Assembly: GCF_964204645.1 (NCBI RefSeq)
Contig: NC_134026.1
Coordinates: forward strand, 14,782,450 to 14,846,449
Source of the DNA: Tubulanus polymorphus
Lineage: Eukaryota > Nemertea > Palaeonemertea > Tubulaniformes > Tubulanidae
Direction: 5' to 3'
Length of the DNA stretch: 64,000 nucleotides
Shown here: positions 24,292-35,681 of the stretch, in pieces
Layout: the number at the start of each line of letters is the position of its first letter
Position numbering within the stretch: the first letter of the stretch is position 1
Position numbers and translations under genes: made by a program
Notes under the pieces: model-generated
What the model was told of the DNA's origin: nothing
The model's database searches: none
The model's input: only the letters and a program-made list of their open reading frames with translations

Positions 24292-24660
24292 GAAACTCAT
24301 AAAAATGAAAAATAAATTCTCACACGCTCGAATTTATTTTTCATTTTTATGAGTTTCACTCCTAATTCAAGTAGAAAATGTTATTATTTTCATGTTTTTC
24401 ATTTTTACTCACCCGCCCATTCAACCTTTAACCTGAAAGCCTATTACCCCTATTACTCTTAAAATAATCATATACATGAATAACATTTAAATTGACAGAT
24501 TATTCAATATAAAAGTATATATTTACAACATTATTTCAATATTTATATTTGTATGAGTTAGATTTTTAAACATTAAAAGTGTTAGTAAAGTGTGATTGAA
24601 ATAATTCATATATAAATCATTGAACTTCTAAAATCAATTTTAATAAAAAATTTAGTATTA
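24292..24660. repeat. Internal Polinton terminus with perfect 28-bp hairpin
   Basis: Arms 24292-24319 and 24330-24357 are perfect reverse complements (28 bp) around a 10-nt loop, TCACACGCTC. Inside the hairpin the sequence is related to the TIR of the composite element (TCAACCTTT...CCTATTACCCCTATTACT), and it includes one subterminal ~90-bp unit. The whole is closely related to the terminus at 840-1019, so it is a genuine Polinton end lying inside another Polinton. Confidence 0.85.
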
Positions 24661-24662
24661 AA
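24637..24662 (+). promoter_or_regulatory. Early-type upstream motif of polB (recurs at other genes)
   Basis: TTTTAATAAAAAA followed by TTTAGTATTAAA ends directly at the ATG. Near-identical arrangements precede 28733 (28709-28732), 35714 (35691-35713), 17737 (17711-17736), 40283 on the minus strand (40284-40309) and 224 on the minus strand. The core lies 23-25 nt upstream of the ATG where it was measured. It is absent before the capsid-region genes. Confidence 0.55.
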
Positions 24663-27600
24663 ATGGAAGCAAATAAGTACTACTGCCCAACATGTAATAT
24701 CAATATAGATAAATCCCAAAAAGAAAGACACAATAAAACTAAAACACATTTAGAGAATAAATTGAAATTAGAATATGAAGATGGTATATTAGAAACTAAA
24801 TTAGATGAATTAAAGAATGAAAAAGAAATATATAAATGTGATACATGTAATCAATCATTCAGTGATAAAAGATATTATAAAGAACATTTAAAATCTAACA
24901 GTCATATTAGAAATAAGAATAATGATATTTTAGGTGAAGATTATTTTGATAAAGATAATGATAAGAAACAGAAGACAATTAAAAGCATAAAAAATAAATT
25001 AAACAATAAAAGACCATACATGGAAGATGTAAGAAATTATATTAATTCATTAGATAATAAAAAAGATATAGAGATAACCGAAGCATTTAAAAGTGATTTT
25101 GGTCCAGCAGCTATTGAGTTTAAATTTCATAAAGGAAAAACATTAGAAGAAAATAAAAAACATTTAGAAAATATGAAAAATATTATAAAAATAATAACTA
25201 ATGTTGAATATCCTAAAATTAGTATATCTTCTAAAGTAAAGTTTATAAAATCTGAAGATAAACCAATATATAATATAAATTCTCATTCACAACATATTAT
25301 ATCTAAACAACATATAGATGATAAATTAGATAAATGTTATAATGAAGTAAAAACTAAAATAGAAGAGAAATATTTTGAAGGATCAGGTTTAATATTTGAT
25401 GAAATAATATTTATGACTTTACATGTCTATAACACAAAATATAATGAGGAAACTAAATCGAAACCAATAGATGAAAATAATGTATCATATCATAAAGAAC
25501 CAGATATTTAAGCATCGAGTTATATTAAACTACCATTTAAAACTAATGCTGTTATAAATGTACAAAATTTTGATGATAAATGATTTTTATGGGCAATAAT
25601 TAGTTGCTTACATGCTGCAACTGATAATATTTGTAGATTAACTCATTATAAACCATTTGAAAATAATTATAAGATAGATAATTATCCTGTTAGAATTAAA
25701 AATATTCCAAAAATAGAAAGAGATAATAATTTAAAAATAAATGTATTTGATTTAATCAAATTGCCAAAAACAAAAGGTAACAATATAAAACATTATACAT
25801 AAGAACCTTTATACCTTTAAGATTATGATTCAAATGATGTTATAGATATATTATAGTATGAGAATCATTATATGTGGATTAAACAAATCGATTTATGCTT
25901 TAGAACAGAAAGTGATCACCATAATAAAATATATCTATGTAGAAAATGTTCACATAAATTCAGTAATGAAAGTACATTATTAAATCATAAACAATTATGT
26001 GAAAATCATGATTATTGTAAATTAGTTTTACCAAATGAAAAGGATAAAATATTAGAATTCAAAAAATATGATTACAAAAATAAAGTACCATTTGTAATAT
26101 ATGGGGATTTTGAATCATTAAATAAAGAATTAACTGATCAAGATAGAAAAGAAATATATTATAAAAGAAAGAAATTAAATTCTAATGAAAATGATATAAT
26201 TGATTATTCAGATCCCCTTATAACAACTACTATTAAAAAGATTCATCAATCAGCTGCAGCTTTCGGATTATATATTAAATCTGATTATCCAGAACTAATT
26301 AAAAGTGAATATTATCATTATAGAAATTAAAATGTTATCAATCATTTTTGTGACTTATTAATTGAATATGAAATAAGATTTAGTAAATTATTGAATACAA
26401 ATATAGAAATTATAATGACAGAAGAAGATAAGAAGCATTTGAGTTTGCAGATAAATGTTATTATTGTGAAAAGATATTTAATTATGAAGATAAAAAAAGT
26501 AAAAGACCACGATCATTTGAATGGAAAGTTTAGAGGTGCAGCGCATGAGAATTGTAATTTGCAAGCAAAGAAAATAAATTTTGTTCCAGTTATATTTCAT
26601 AATCTATCAGGATATGATGCACATTTACTCATCAAACAGTTATGCCATAAAATAGAAGAAATTAATAATGAAATAGAAAGATTAAATTCAAATAGATCAA
26701 AAGATAAAATACCAACTTATAAATTTAAAATGTTAGCTAGAACATCTGAGAATTATATATCATTCCAATTTGGGTGTCTAAGATTTATAGATTCATATAG
26801 ATTTTTAAACAGTTCATTAGATAACTTATCAAAATCATTAGTTGATGATGAATTAAAAATATTAAAACAACACTATCCAAATAATGATAATTTTAAATTA
26901 ATGAGATATAAAGGCGCAATTCCATATTCATTTTATAAATCACATAATGATTTTAATATAACTGAATTATTAAAAGAACAATTTTATGATGAATTAAAAA
27001 ATGAATATGTTAAAGATGAAGTATATAATAGAACATTGAATATTTGGAATCCTTTTGTAATGAAAAATCATGGACAATTAGTAGATTTATATTTAAAATC
27101 AGATGTATTATTATTAACTGATATATCCGAAAGATTTAGAGATGTAAACCTAAAATATTTGAATGTTGATCCATGTCATTGTTATTCATCACCAGGATTA
27201 ACTTGGGATTGTGGATTAAAATTTACAGATATAAAAATGGATTTGTTAACAAATATAGATCAATAACTATTATTTGAAAAATCTATAAGAGGAGGAGTTT
27301 CAGGTGTATTAGGTGATAGACATTTCAATGTAAATGATAACCCTGGATATAAGTTATTATATATAGATGCAAATAATTTGTATGGATGGGCAATGATGGA
27401 ACCACAACCTTATGGAGTATTTGAAATAAGTGAAGTTTTACAACATGAAAATTATGATAAATTTGATTGGAAGAAAAGAATCCTAGATATTGCAGATGAT
27501 TCAGATACTGGTTACTTCTTTGTTGTAGATTTAGAATATCCTGAACATATTAAATTTAAAACTAGAAATCTAGCATACTGTCCAGAAAATAAAACTGTTA

Positions 27601-28680
27601 CTCATGAAGAATTATCAAATTATCAAAAAAGAATTAAACCCGAAAATCTTATTCATACAGAAAAGTTAATGGTAACTCAAGAAGATAAATATAATTATGT
27701 AGTACATTATAAAATGTTAAAGTTTTATTTGAATCAAGGAATGATTCTAAAAAAAGTACATAGATATATTTCATTTAGTCAATCTAAGTGGTTAGAAATA
27801 TATAGATTTTAACACCAAACAGAGAACTAAAGCTAAAACTGATTTCGAGAAAGATTTCTTCAAGTTAATGAATAATGCATTCTATGGTAAGACTTGTGAA
27901 AATATTAGAAATAGAAATGATATTGAGTTAGTTAGTAATGGCAAAAGGATAAGGCATTTACAAACATATCCTAAATTTATAGGTAACAGAATATTTGATG
28001 AAAATTTAGCTGCAGTTAAGATGAGAAGAACATCAATGAAATTTAATAAACCAATCTATGTTGGCGCTTCAGTTTTAGAATTATCAAAATTACTAATGTA
28101 TGGATTCTATTATAATGTATTACAACCACTTTTTGGAGAAAAACATATAGAAATATTATATTTTGATACCGATTCTTACATATTAAAGATAAAAACTGAT
28201 AACATAACAGATGATTTAAAAACATTAAAACATCATTTTGATTTCAGTAACTATCCTAAAGATCATGAATTGTTTAGCAATGATAATAAAAAAGTTCCCG
28301 GTAAATTCAAAGATGAATTAGGTGGTGAAGAAATGATAGAGTTCATAGGTATTAGATCTAAAATGTATTCATATAAAACTAAAGAACATGAAGCTAAAAA
28401 GTTAAAAGGAATAACCAAAAGTGTAGTAGAAAAGAATATTCATTTCAAAGATTACATCAATTGTATATTCAATGAAGAAGTTAGAAAACATAAGATGAGA
28501 TGTTTAAGATCTGAAGATCATGAAATGTTTATTGAAGAAATTGAAAAGATAAGTCTAAACCCATTTGATGATAAAAGATATATTTTAGATGATGGAATTC
28601 ATACAGTTGCTTATGGTTGTAATTTAGATGAATACTTAAAATTTAAAAGAGAAGAAACAAAAGAGAACGAAAAGAGATAA
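24663..28680 (+). pseudogene. polB: Polinton protein-primed DNA polymerase B with N-terminal zinc fingers, second copy
   Basis: It would replicate the element's DNA by protein priming. In order: two C2H2-like fingers (YYCPTCNIN and YKCDTCNQSF), a further finger (YLCRKCSHKF), exonuclease motif I (IYGDFESL), an HDHLNGKFRGAAH zinc region, exonuclease II (NLSGYDAH), exonuclease III (YLKSDVLLL), polymerase motif A (YIDANNLYG), motif B (NNAFYGK) and motif C (YFDTDSYI). The full span is about 1,340 codons, long for the family because of the finger domains. Stops interrupt the frame near 25511, 25580, 25800-25860, 26330 and 27266. There is a compensated double frameshift near 26430 and a one-base shift near 27795. 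The start is fixed by the shared TTTAATAAAAA motif 25 nt upstream. Confidence 0.93.
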
Positions 28681-28732
28681 TGAAAAGAATTCTAACGTGT
28701 TAATCAAATTTTAATAAAAATATGTTATTAAA

Positions 28733-29086
28733 ATGGAGAGTAAACAAGCGCACAGTGAGAACAACAAATCATTTCTAGATAGAATAAAAGATACTACAAA
28801 TGTAAAATCTGTAGATTATAAATTCAAAAAGTTAACAGAATTAGCAATCCATAAGAAATATCTAATTACAAATATTGATACAGTTGCTAACAAATATGGA
28901 GATAAATTAGTTATACACTTAGAATATGAAGGATTAAAAGGAAATACACATAAATTCAGAACATATTTACCGGATAGATTTCATAGATTATCAAGTGAAG
29001 ACTTAGAAGAATTATGTTCTGGAGATTTCTATTTCGTATACAAAGGTAAGAATGAAAAAGGGCACCATGAAATAGATTTCGAATGA
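28733..29086 (+). CDS. Small Polinton protein, possibly OB-fold single-strand DNA binding
   Basis: An intact 117-residue ORF 52 bp after the polymerase, with the same early-type upstream motif. After a polar N-terminus (1-30), residues 34-78 alternate strands with the pattern KYLITNIDTVANKYGDKLVI, then FRTYLPDRF and FYFVYKG. That beta-rich layout and its place beside the polymerase suggest an OB-fold replication protein. This is inference from pattern and position; no catalytic motif is visible. Confidence 0.5.
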   Translation: MESKQAHSENNKSFLDRIKDTTNVKSVDYKFKKLTELAIHKKYLITNIDTVANKYGDKLVIHLEYEGLKGNTHKFRTYLPDRFHRLSSEDLEELCSGDFYFVYKGKNEKGHHEIDFE

Positions 29087-29103
29087 GAAAATATGTAAAA
29101 TAA

Positions 29104-29862
29104 ATGGTAGAATTAAAAGAATATAGAATATTTGTAGATTCTAGAAAACTTACAAATTATAAATCACATAATTTATTAGTACAATTAGATAGAGAATTCA
29201 AAAATTGTGTTGATTTAAAATTAGTTAATATAAGTTTATGTAATTCTTTTTATAATATAACGGATAAAACTATTGAAGATAATACTTTTTTAATTCATAT
29301 TGGAAATATAGATAAATGGTTTCATATAATTTTAAAACCAGGATTATATAATTTAGAAACATTAGCTCAAGAAATTAATCGAAGAGCACGGTTGAAAATT
29401 AGAAGAGATGATAAATTTTTAATTAGATTTATAAAAAGTGATAGCACAAATAAAATTAAAATAAAGGTATATGATGAAAGTCAACATGCATTTATGGTAA
29501 AAAACCCATTAGCTAAATTGCTAGGAATTGCACCAGATACTGTTACAGGAAACATAGATGGTAATTCAAATATAATACCTTTTACACACTTTTATATTTA
29601 TTGCAATTTAATCGAGCCTACAAAAACATTCGAAGCAACTAAAGAAACAATTTGTAATTCTAGTATAGTAAATATTTTACCGCTGAAAAATGTTAAACAA
29701 TTTGGAACGCAAATAAATTATAATTTAACAGAATGTGATTTTAAACCTTGCATTCCTAAATTTAATAATTTTAAATTAGAAATAAGAAATCACAATGGTT
29801 ATTTAATTGATTTGAATAACTTTCCTGTAATTTATGAATTAGTTGTAAGATGTAAAGAGTAA
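29104..29862 (+). CDS. Penton-like minor capsid protein candidate
   Basis: An intact 252-residue ORF preceded by AAAATAA at the ATG. Beta-rich throughout, it includes KEYRIFVDSRK at the start, SFYNITDKT, a GLYNLETLAQEIN segment and a C-terminal DLNNFPVIYELVV strand. The order (short N-terminal strand, GxYxxxxLxxxIN, late-strand repeats) resembles minor capsid (penton) proteins of Polintons as remembered. A single jelly-roll would sit at the virion five-fold vertices. A structure prediction would be decisive. Confidence 0.5.
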   Translation: MVELKEYRIFVDSRKLTNYKSHNLLVQLDREFKNCVDLKLVNISLCNSFYNITDKTIEDNTFLIHIGNIDKWFHIILKPGLYNLETLAQEINRRARLKIRRDDKFLIRFIKSDSTNKIKIKVYDESQHAFMVKNPLAKLLGIAPDTVTGNIDGNSNIIPFTHFYIYCNLIEPTKTFEATKETICNSSIVNILPLKNVKQFGTQINYNLTECDFKPCIPKFNNFKLEIRNHNGYLIDLNNFPVIYELVVRCKE

Positions 29863-29878
29863 TTTTTCACCTATATAA

Positions 29879-30229
29879 ATGAATATAACTGTTGGACCGA
29901 GTATATGTTTTGGGTTTGATTTTAAACATAAGAAAGAAATGAAATTTAACGTTAATGATGTAATTACACATATTAAAAATATTGCATTTTCTAATGAAAC
30001 AACATTTGAGTATGAAACAACAATAGATAAAGAAACTTTTAATGTAGAAAAGATTACTAATTTAATTAGAGAATCTTTAAGATTTTATGAATTAGATGAA
30101 GATTTTATCATCGATGAAAAAATAATAATTGAAATATATACAAATGAAACTAGTAATGAAATAAATGTTGAAATAATCATAAATAAGATAACTAAATATT
30201 TTGATGATAGTAATTTTTTTGATAAATAA
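29879..30229 (+). CDS. Unknown acidic Polinton protein
   Basis: An intact 116-residue ORF starting 16 bp after the preceding stop, with TATATAA immediately before its ATG. It is rich in Glu, Asp, Ile and Asn, with two predicted helices (residues 30-40 and 58-70) and an alternating hydrophobic segment near residues 85-105. No membrane segment and no recognised motif. The next gene's ATG follows its stop codon directly. Confidence 0.6.
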   Translation: MNITVGPSICFGFDFKHKKEMKFNVNDVITHIKNIAFSNETTFEYETTIDKETFNVEKITNLIRESLRFYELDEDFIIDEKIIIEIYTNETSNEINVEIIINKITKYFDDSNFFDK

Positions 30230-30451
30230 ATGAGTGATAATAAGTGGATAATAACTGGATTATATAATGGCGCATTACTATCAGTTGGAACTGTTGGTTA
30301 TTCAATGGTATTAAAAAAAGTATTCAAAATGGGAAGTGTTAATGTTGATAGATTTGATATAAATGATATTTTAAAATTAACGTTAGCAGTAACTTTATCT
30401 AATTTAACTATTGATTATTTAGAAAAACAAAAATATATTCCTCCCATATAA
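30230..30451 (+). CDS. Small membrane protein of Polinton virion region
   Basis: 73 residues, starting immediately after the previous stop (TAAATGAG). Residues 6-28 (LYNGALLSVGTVGYSMVL) and 45-62 (ILKLTLAVTLSNLTIDYL) are hydrophobic, giving one or two membrane passes and a KKV basic loop between. A Gly-rich first segment followed by DYL and a YIPP end is familiar from other invertebrate Polintons. Function unknown; a virion membrane or entry component is possible. Confidence 0.6.
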   Translation: MSDNKWIITGLYNGALLSVGTVGYSMVLKKVFKMGSVNVDRFDINDILKLTLAVTLSNLTIDYLEKQKYIPPI

Positions 30452-30460
30452 ATACATAAT

Positions 30461-30475
30461 TTTTTTGCTAAATAA
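30461..30475 (+). promoter_or_regulatory. Late-type start context TTTTTTGCTAAATAA|ATG (recurs at capsid-region genes)
   Basis: The same T-run plus TAAATAA abuts the ATG at 30919 and 34441, and at the inverted capsid gene (21069, minus). Shorter TATATAA, TATGTAA or AATAAATAA forms abut the ATGs at 29104, 29879, 30230, 31370, 32775, 37425, 39007 and 39954. Poxvirus late promoters likewise end in TAAATG at the start codon. Confidence 0.5.
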
Positions 30476-30898
30476 ATGGCTTCTGCAATTATAACTATTA
30501 TAGGATCGGCAATTGTTAACGCTTTAGCATTTACTGGTGGTGGTTATTTATTTAAACATATTGATAAAAATAGTTCATTAGGAGAACAAAGAAGACATAA
30601 CTTAGCGTTAGAGAAATATAATAAAGCTGCAGAAGAATATAGAGAAAAGAGGCAAAACTATATGGATTATATTAACAAAGAATTATATGATCAGAAGATT
30701 TCACATAGAGATTTTCAATCAGTTGATGATGCAATGAGTTTATATAACGCGGTAACCAATAAAGAAAAACAACATCTATACAAACCTAAATTATCAGATT
30801 ATTATACCCCAAGTAATGAACAGAAGAAATATGAAATAATATGGATTTTAGGTGGAACAGTTATTGTTATATTTGTTGCTTATAAGTTTACTAATTAG
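30476..30898 (+). CDS. Polinton protein with terminal hydrophobic segments
   Basis: 140 residues, preceded by TTTTTTGCTAAATAA at the ATG. Residues 1-27 are a hydrophobic Ala/Gly/Ile-rich segment and 119-137 form a clear membrane helix (IIWILGGTVIVIFVAYKF). Between them lies a basic helix (LALEKYNKAAEEY, KRQNYMDYIN) and a PKLSDYYTPS motif. This layout recurs in Polintons of other invertebrates as remembered; the role is not known. An internal or membrane-interacting virion protein is plausible. Confidence 0.6.
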   Translation: MASAIITIIGSAIVNALAFTGGGYLFKHIDKNSSLGEQRRHNLALEKYNKAAEEYREKRQNYMDYINKELYDQKISHRDFQSVDDAMSLYNAVTNKEKQHLYKPKLSDYYTPSNEQKKYEIIWILGGTVIVIFVAYKFTN

Positions 30899-30918
30899 TA
30901 ATTTTTTTTGCTAAATAA

Positions 30919-31353
30919 ATGGATGATAAAGTTGATAATATTGATATCATTCCTCATGATATAAATAAAACTAAATTAAAAACATATTTAGAAAAACAAA
31001 TATTAGAATTTGAAAGTGACTTAAAAGTTAAAAAGAAAAAATATCTAAAAAGTAAAATTATATATTATTTGATTATTAGTGGTTCGGTTACAATTAGTTC
31101 TGTAATAACATTTCTAGCAATATTCAGTCCATTAACACCTTTAGCTATATCAATTGGTAAGTTAGGATTAAGTTCAAGTGTTTTAACTGGTATAAGTTCA
31201 AAATTAAATATAAAAAGTAATAAAGAAAAAATCAAAACTGATATAAAAGAAATTAATAAATTAAAGAATACACTAGATTATATCATAAGTTTAAATGGTC
31301 ATATAACAGTTGAGAAACAAGATAAATTATTAAAAGAATTAATAAATTATTAA
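30919..31353 (+). CDS. Polinton protein with two membrane segments
   Basis: 144 residues, with the same TTTTTTGCTAAATAA start context as its upstream neighbour. A charged helical N-terminus (1-45) leads to hydrophobic segments at about 48-68 (IIYYLIISGSVTISSVITF) and 72-95 (SPLTPLAISIGKLGLSSSV), followed by a basic/acidic coiled coil. A truncated inverted copy is at 24032-24268. Function unknown. Confidence 0.6.
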   Translation: MDDKVDNIDIIPHDINKTKLKTYLEKQILEFESDLKVKKKKYLKSKIIYYLIISGSVTISSVITFLAIFSPLTPLAISIGKLGLSSSVLTGISSKLNIKSNKEKIKTDIKEINKLKNTLDYIISLNGHITVEKQDKLLKELINY

Positions 31354-31369
31354 TTTTTTAATTATATAA

Positions 31370-32758
31370 ATGGTAGATAGTTTTCCAAAAGCTTTCCAAT
31401 ATAATAAATCAATTAAATATAATATTCCAGCAATAGATTTTAATAAAGATATTACATATAGAAATGAAGTTTTAGATTCATTAACTAATTTAGAAATTTA
31501 TGTTACTGAAACTAATAATTTTAATGCAAAGATGGAAAATATATTTCATGTATATTTAATTAATTTTAAAAAATTGAAAGATGAAAAACAATGGTTATTA
31601 AAATCTAATATGAAGTATTGGCAGAACCAATTAAATTTTGCTGTTTATTGTTCAACAACAGGATGTGGAATAAGTTGGAATGATCATTTGAATAATTCTA
31701 AATATAAATTAATTCAAAGTTTATTTAGATTTCATACATACTTTCAAATCAGAATAATATTAAATGAATTAGAGTGTGCTTTACCAGGATCAAGATATTT
31801 TAAAGAATTAGATAATAATATTAATTTATCAAAGTTTTATAAAATTTGCAATGAATTTAATATAGATATAAATAATTCTGATTTTAGAACAAAAATTGGA
31901 ACAATAAGATCACTTCCTTGCCCTAAAAAGATTGAAGAATATTGTGCACTTCCCATACCATCTAATAGCTTTTATAATATCTATAATAATAAATAAGGTT
32001 ATGGTAAAATAGAAACAAAGGATTTAGAAACATTAAATTTCAATAAATTACCGAAATTTTATGATCATTTAAAACAAGAAAACAATAATGGTTGGGTTTA
32101 TTTCATTTTAGAAAATAGTGAAGGTTTTACTAAATCAGGTATAGAAAGAATAAATCAATCAATTAGAACTTATTTGATTTGTATTCTAGGATCACAAGTT
32201 GAAACAAGATCACCGATAATTGGAAATTTGAATACATCATTCGATACACAAAAACAATTTAAAGTTTTATTTGAAGATTCCATACATAATGATAAAAATA
32301 GATCGATTCCAGAAAACATTAAAAGATATCAAAATTATTTAGATAAATCTCATGTAAGACTAAATTATTGTATAGGCCCTAATCTATTAATTATTTCTAA
32401 TGATTTAGTATTAAAGATGGGAAATATAATTGGTTATAATAATCTAATTAAAACTGCAACAATAAATAATTCATTTGGATTGAATGATATAAATAAAAAG
32501 ATTATCACTGCTCCAAAATTAATGGAAGGTGTAAAAAATAAAAAACACATTCAATCAACTGAAACTAAAACTAAGAATATTAAATTGCATAACGATTCTA
32601 AAATAAAAGATTATAATACATCAGAAAATAATAGAACTGATATTATTCAACATGATATAATTAAACTAAATGATGATAATAAATCCCATGAAAATACTAA
32701 ATTAGCTATAACTTGTATAGGAATTGTAATCGGAGGAATATTATATTTTAAATTTTAA
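31370..32758 (+). pseudogene. Conserved Polinton virion-region protein with C-terminal membrane anchor, interrupted
   Basis: The frame opens with SFPKAFQYNKSIKYNIPA, contains CSTTGCGISWNDHLNN and RFHTYFQIRIILNELE, and runs 208 codons to a TAA at 31994. Clear homology to the inverted copy continues in the following sequence to 32758, ending in a hydrophobic helix (ITCIGIVIGGILYFKF). The intact protein would be about 460 residues. The GCG-x-SxxHLN block followed by an RFHxYFQIR helix is, from memory, shared by many invertebrate Polintons. Its function has not been established to my knowledge. ATG context is TTATATAAATG. Confidence 0.75.
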
Positions 32759-32774
32759 TTTTTGTATTATGTAA

Positions 32775-34380
32775 ATGGCAGAAGGTGGAGAAGATTTTCC
32801 AATGGATACTTTTGGTGATGAACCCGGTATAACTGATGAACCACAACCTGATTTAAATGAAACTAATATTGATAATGATGATGAATCAGCATATAATTCT
32901 AATATAGCAGATAGTGGTTCTAAAGTCCCATCAACAGATGAATTTGATAGAAAACATAGATCGAAAATAAATCCTGAAAATGAAATTACAGGTTTAAAAA
33001 AGGAAGATTTAGAAAATATTAAATTTATATATAAATTCCAACCTGTATTTGAAAGATCTGGATATAATATAAATTACAGAGGTGCCAGACTTTTAGTACA
33101 AGAATTAAAATCTTTAGATGGTAAATATTATTATCATTTGAAAGATGATTATTATATTAATATCACTTATCAAAATACAAGACTTAGTAAAATATTAGCA
33201 GAATCAACTTTGCTTAAGTTAGAACCAGATAGAATTAAGAGAATAAGTAATAGTAATGAAATAACTGATGTTACACAAGAAGAAAGAGCTGATAATATAA
33301 GAGTATTTAGTGAAAGAATTGATGACTTATTTAAAACAATCGATAATAATTTAGAAACAGAAATGGAAGATCATAGAGATCGATTAGATAAATTAAGATC
33401 TTCAACACCCGAAACATCGAGAAGAGATATTCAACAAATTGATAATGATTCAAATCAATTAAATTATGGTAAAATAATTGATACAATGAATTCATTTGAA
33501 GAAGATATGATTAGTATTTTAGATACGCCCGGTACTGAAACTGGAATAAATCGAATACAATCGTTACTAGAAAAAGGATTACTTGATTTAACTGATGATG
33601 AATTAGAAGCATTTCCTGAACAAGCACGTAGAGAAATTAAAGGTATGCAAGAATCAGCTGGTGAAATTGCTAATATCAAGATGAGATTTTCTAAAATAAC
33701 CATGTTAGAAAAAGAATTAACTGATGCAAATGAAGAATTAAAACAATTAGAATTAAATAGAGATCTTCAATTAATCGAGGAAGCTGATTATGAAAGCAGA
33801 AAGTTAGCTTTAGAAAAAGAAATAGATGATTTAGAATATAACATAAAATAACAAAAAGAAGAAAGAGATATATTATTAAAATCATATGATCTTAATCATA
33901 TTAAAAAATTAAAAGTTATTTTTAAAGATTTGTTGATGAAACCAGAATCTAGTATATCATTGAAAGATAGAATAAAGTTATTATTTAAAGGAATAATATT
34001 TAGAAGGAATAACAATTCTTTCAATTCTAACAGCTGTAACTATGTTATTTACAACAATTGGTTTAGCTATATCAAATGCTTTGAAATCTACTCCTACTCC
34101 CACTCCCAATAAACCAGATAAACCCCCAGGTAATAATTCTATACAAGATAAAGTTAAAGATGGTTTAAAGAAATTAGCAAAATATTTATGGGAACTATCT
34201 AAAAAATCTGCTGCAGCTTTACCTGGAGTTAATGCATCAATTGTTGGTTTTATATTGAAATCTGCAGGAAACATTATTAACTTTGCTGCTGAACATATTA
34301 TTTTATTTTTAATTACAGTTGTAAGTGCTATTATTTTTGGTTTAGTAACCATGATATCAAAAAATATCAAGTTAATATGA
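32775..34380 (+). pseudogene. Coiled-coil/membrane virion protein with Ala-Leu-Pro-Gly C-terminus, interrupted
   Basis: The first frame (358 codons to 33851) has an acidic N-terminus, an FQPVFERSGYNINYRG block, and a charged coiled coil from about residue 240. A stop at 33849 and an insertion near 34000 separate it from the C-terminal frame (34042-34380), which holds GLAISNALKSTPTPTP, a KKLAKYLWELSKKSAAALPG amphipathic segment and a hydrophobic helix. From memory, this C-terminal block is one of the most conserved non-capsid features of invertebrate Polintons. A membrane-active entry function is conceivable but unproven. Confidence 0.75.
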
Positions 34381-34440
34381 TATCAAAAGATATCAAGTAA
34401 CCATGATAAAAAATAAATAATTAATTTTTTTGTTAAATAA

Positions 34441-35681
34441 ATGAGTGGGAGTTATATCAATCCTTCTAAGAATCATAGAATATCTAATGCTATTAAAGCA
34501 GAAAGATCACATCGTATAATTACTCATAACCCTTCAAATATTAATCCCGATGAAACTTTATATGTTAGAATCCCTCGATTAACACAAAATACTTTTTATG
34601 TTCCAAATAGTATTTATTTATCGGCCGATATAAAAGTAATCGGTAATAATAATAATTATGTTGTTGATAATGTTGGAAGATATTTGATTAAAAAATTAAC
34701 TATAAAGATTGGTCCGGAAACAGTTTTCTCATTAGATGATTATAATTTATTTATGCATTATAAAGATTTATGGTTAACTAAAGAAAATAGAAATAATATG
34801 ATATTTCAAGGCATCCAATCAGAAAACCAAAATAAATTAAGATCAGAAGCTAATAGCGCAATATTAACTAATGCTGTAGATAAATTGATAAAAAGTATAT
34901 ATGGAAGCAAATATAAAATTCCATTAGATTTTGAATTGATAAATAATAATGCACCTTTATATAAATACGCAATTCAAGAAGACGTTATATTCGAGATAAC
35001 ATTTGCTCCTGTAAATGAAATTGTATTATCTAGCGTTAATAAAGATATGAGTTATAAATTATATGTTTAGAATATGATACAGTAACTGATGAAAATATTT
35101 CAAGTATAATTCAAACTAAATACAATCAAGGATTTTCATTATTATATGATTATACTGATAAATTTAAAACCGTAACTATTAATGCAAATGATGAAATAAT
35201 TAATGAGAATATTAACTTCCCAAGAAGATCTATTAAAGGTATATTAATATTTTTTACCATTGCAACATATACTAATGGTGCAATAAATGTTGATAATTAT
35301 TATAATCCTGAAATAACAAAAGTAGAAATAACTATCGAAGGAATAGCAAATGAAATATTTTGTCAAGGAATGAGAATGATTGATCAATGGCCAGAAATTA
35401 GAAAACATTTTATGAATGAAAAAGTAAAATCATCTGAAAATTGTAATATTAATCAAATTGATTATTATACCGGCAATAAATATGCATTATGGTTAGATTT
35501 TAGAACAACAGAGGATAATTCATTACATGGTTCTGGAAAAAAACTACAAAACACTAAAGATGGAATACAATTATTCATGACAAAGAATAAAGGAATCAAA
35601 AATTTTAAAATGCACAATTATATTATATCTGACGCGCAATTAAATATTGTAAATTCACAATTAGATAGTGTTATGTATTAA
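34441..35681 (+). pseudogene. Polinton major capsid protein (double jelly-roll), one frameshift
   Basis: Forms the icosahedral shell. The first frame (to 35070) includes LYVRIPRLTQNTFY, DNVGRYLIKKLTIKIG, DLWLTKENRNN and IPLDFELINNNAPLY. The second frame (about 35065-35681) includes FPRRSIKGILIFF, VEITIEGIANEIF, ALWLDFRTTEDNSLHGSG, NTKDGIQL and a C-terminal ISDAQLNIVNSQLDSVMY. These blocks match the metazoan Polinton capsid family often annotated F54H12.2-like. A one-base deletion near 35067 creates a stop. Joined length would be about 413 codons. ATG context is TTTTTTTGTTAAATAA. Confidence 0.92.

Noticed and set aside
24663-28680. Stop-codon reassignment in the Polinton polymerase
   Set aside because: TAA, TAG and TGA all occur, at positions where the other copy has different amino acids, and frameshifts are present too. 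This is decay, not a variant code.
33464-34370. Minus-strand ORFs opposite the coiled-coil gene and its C-terminus
   Set aside because: Shadows; the plus-strand frames carry the conserved blocks and match the other copy.
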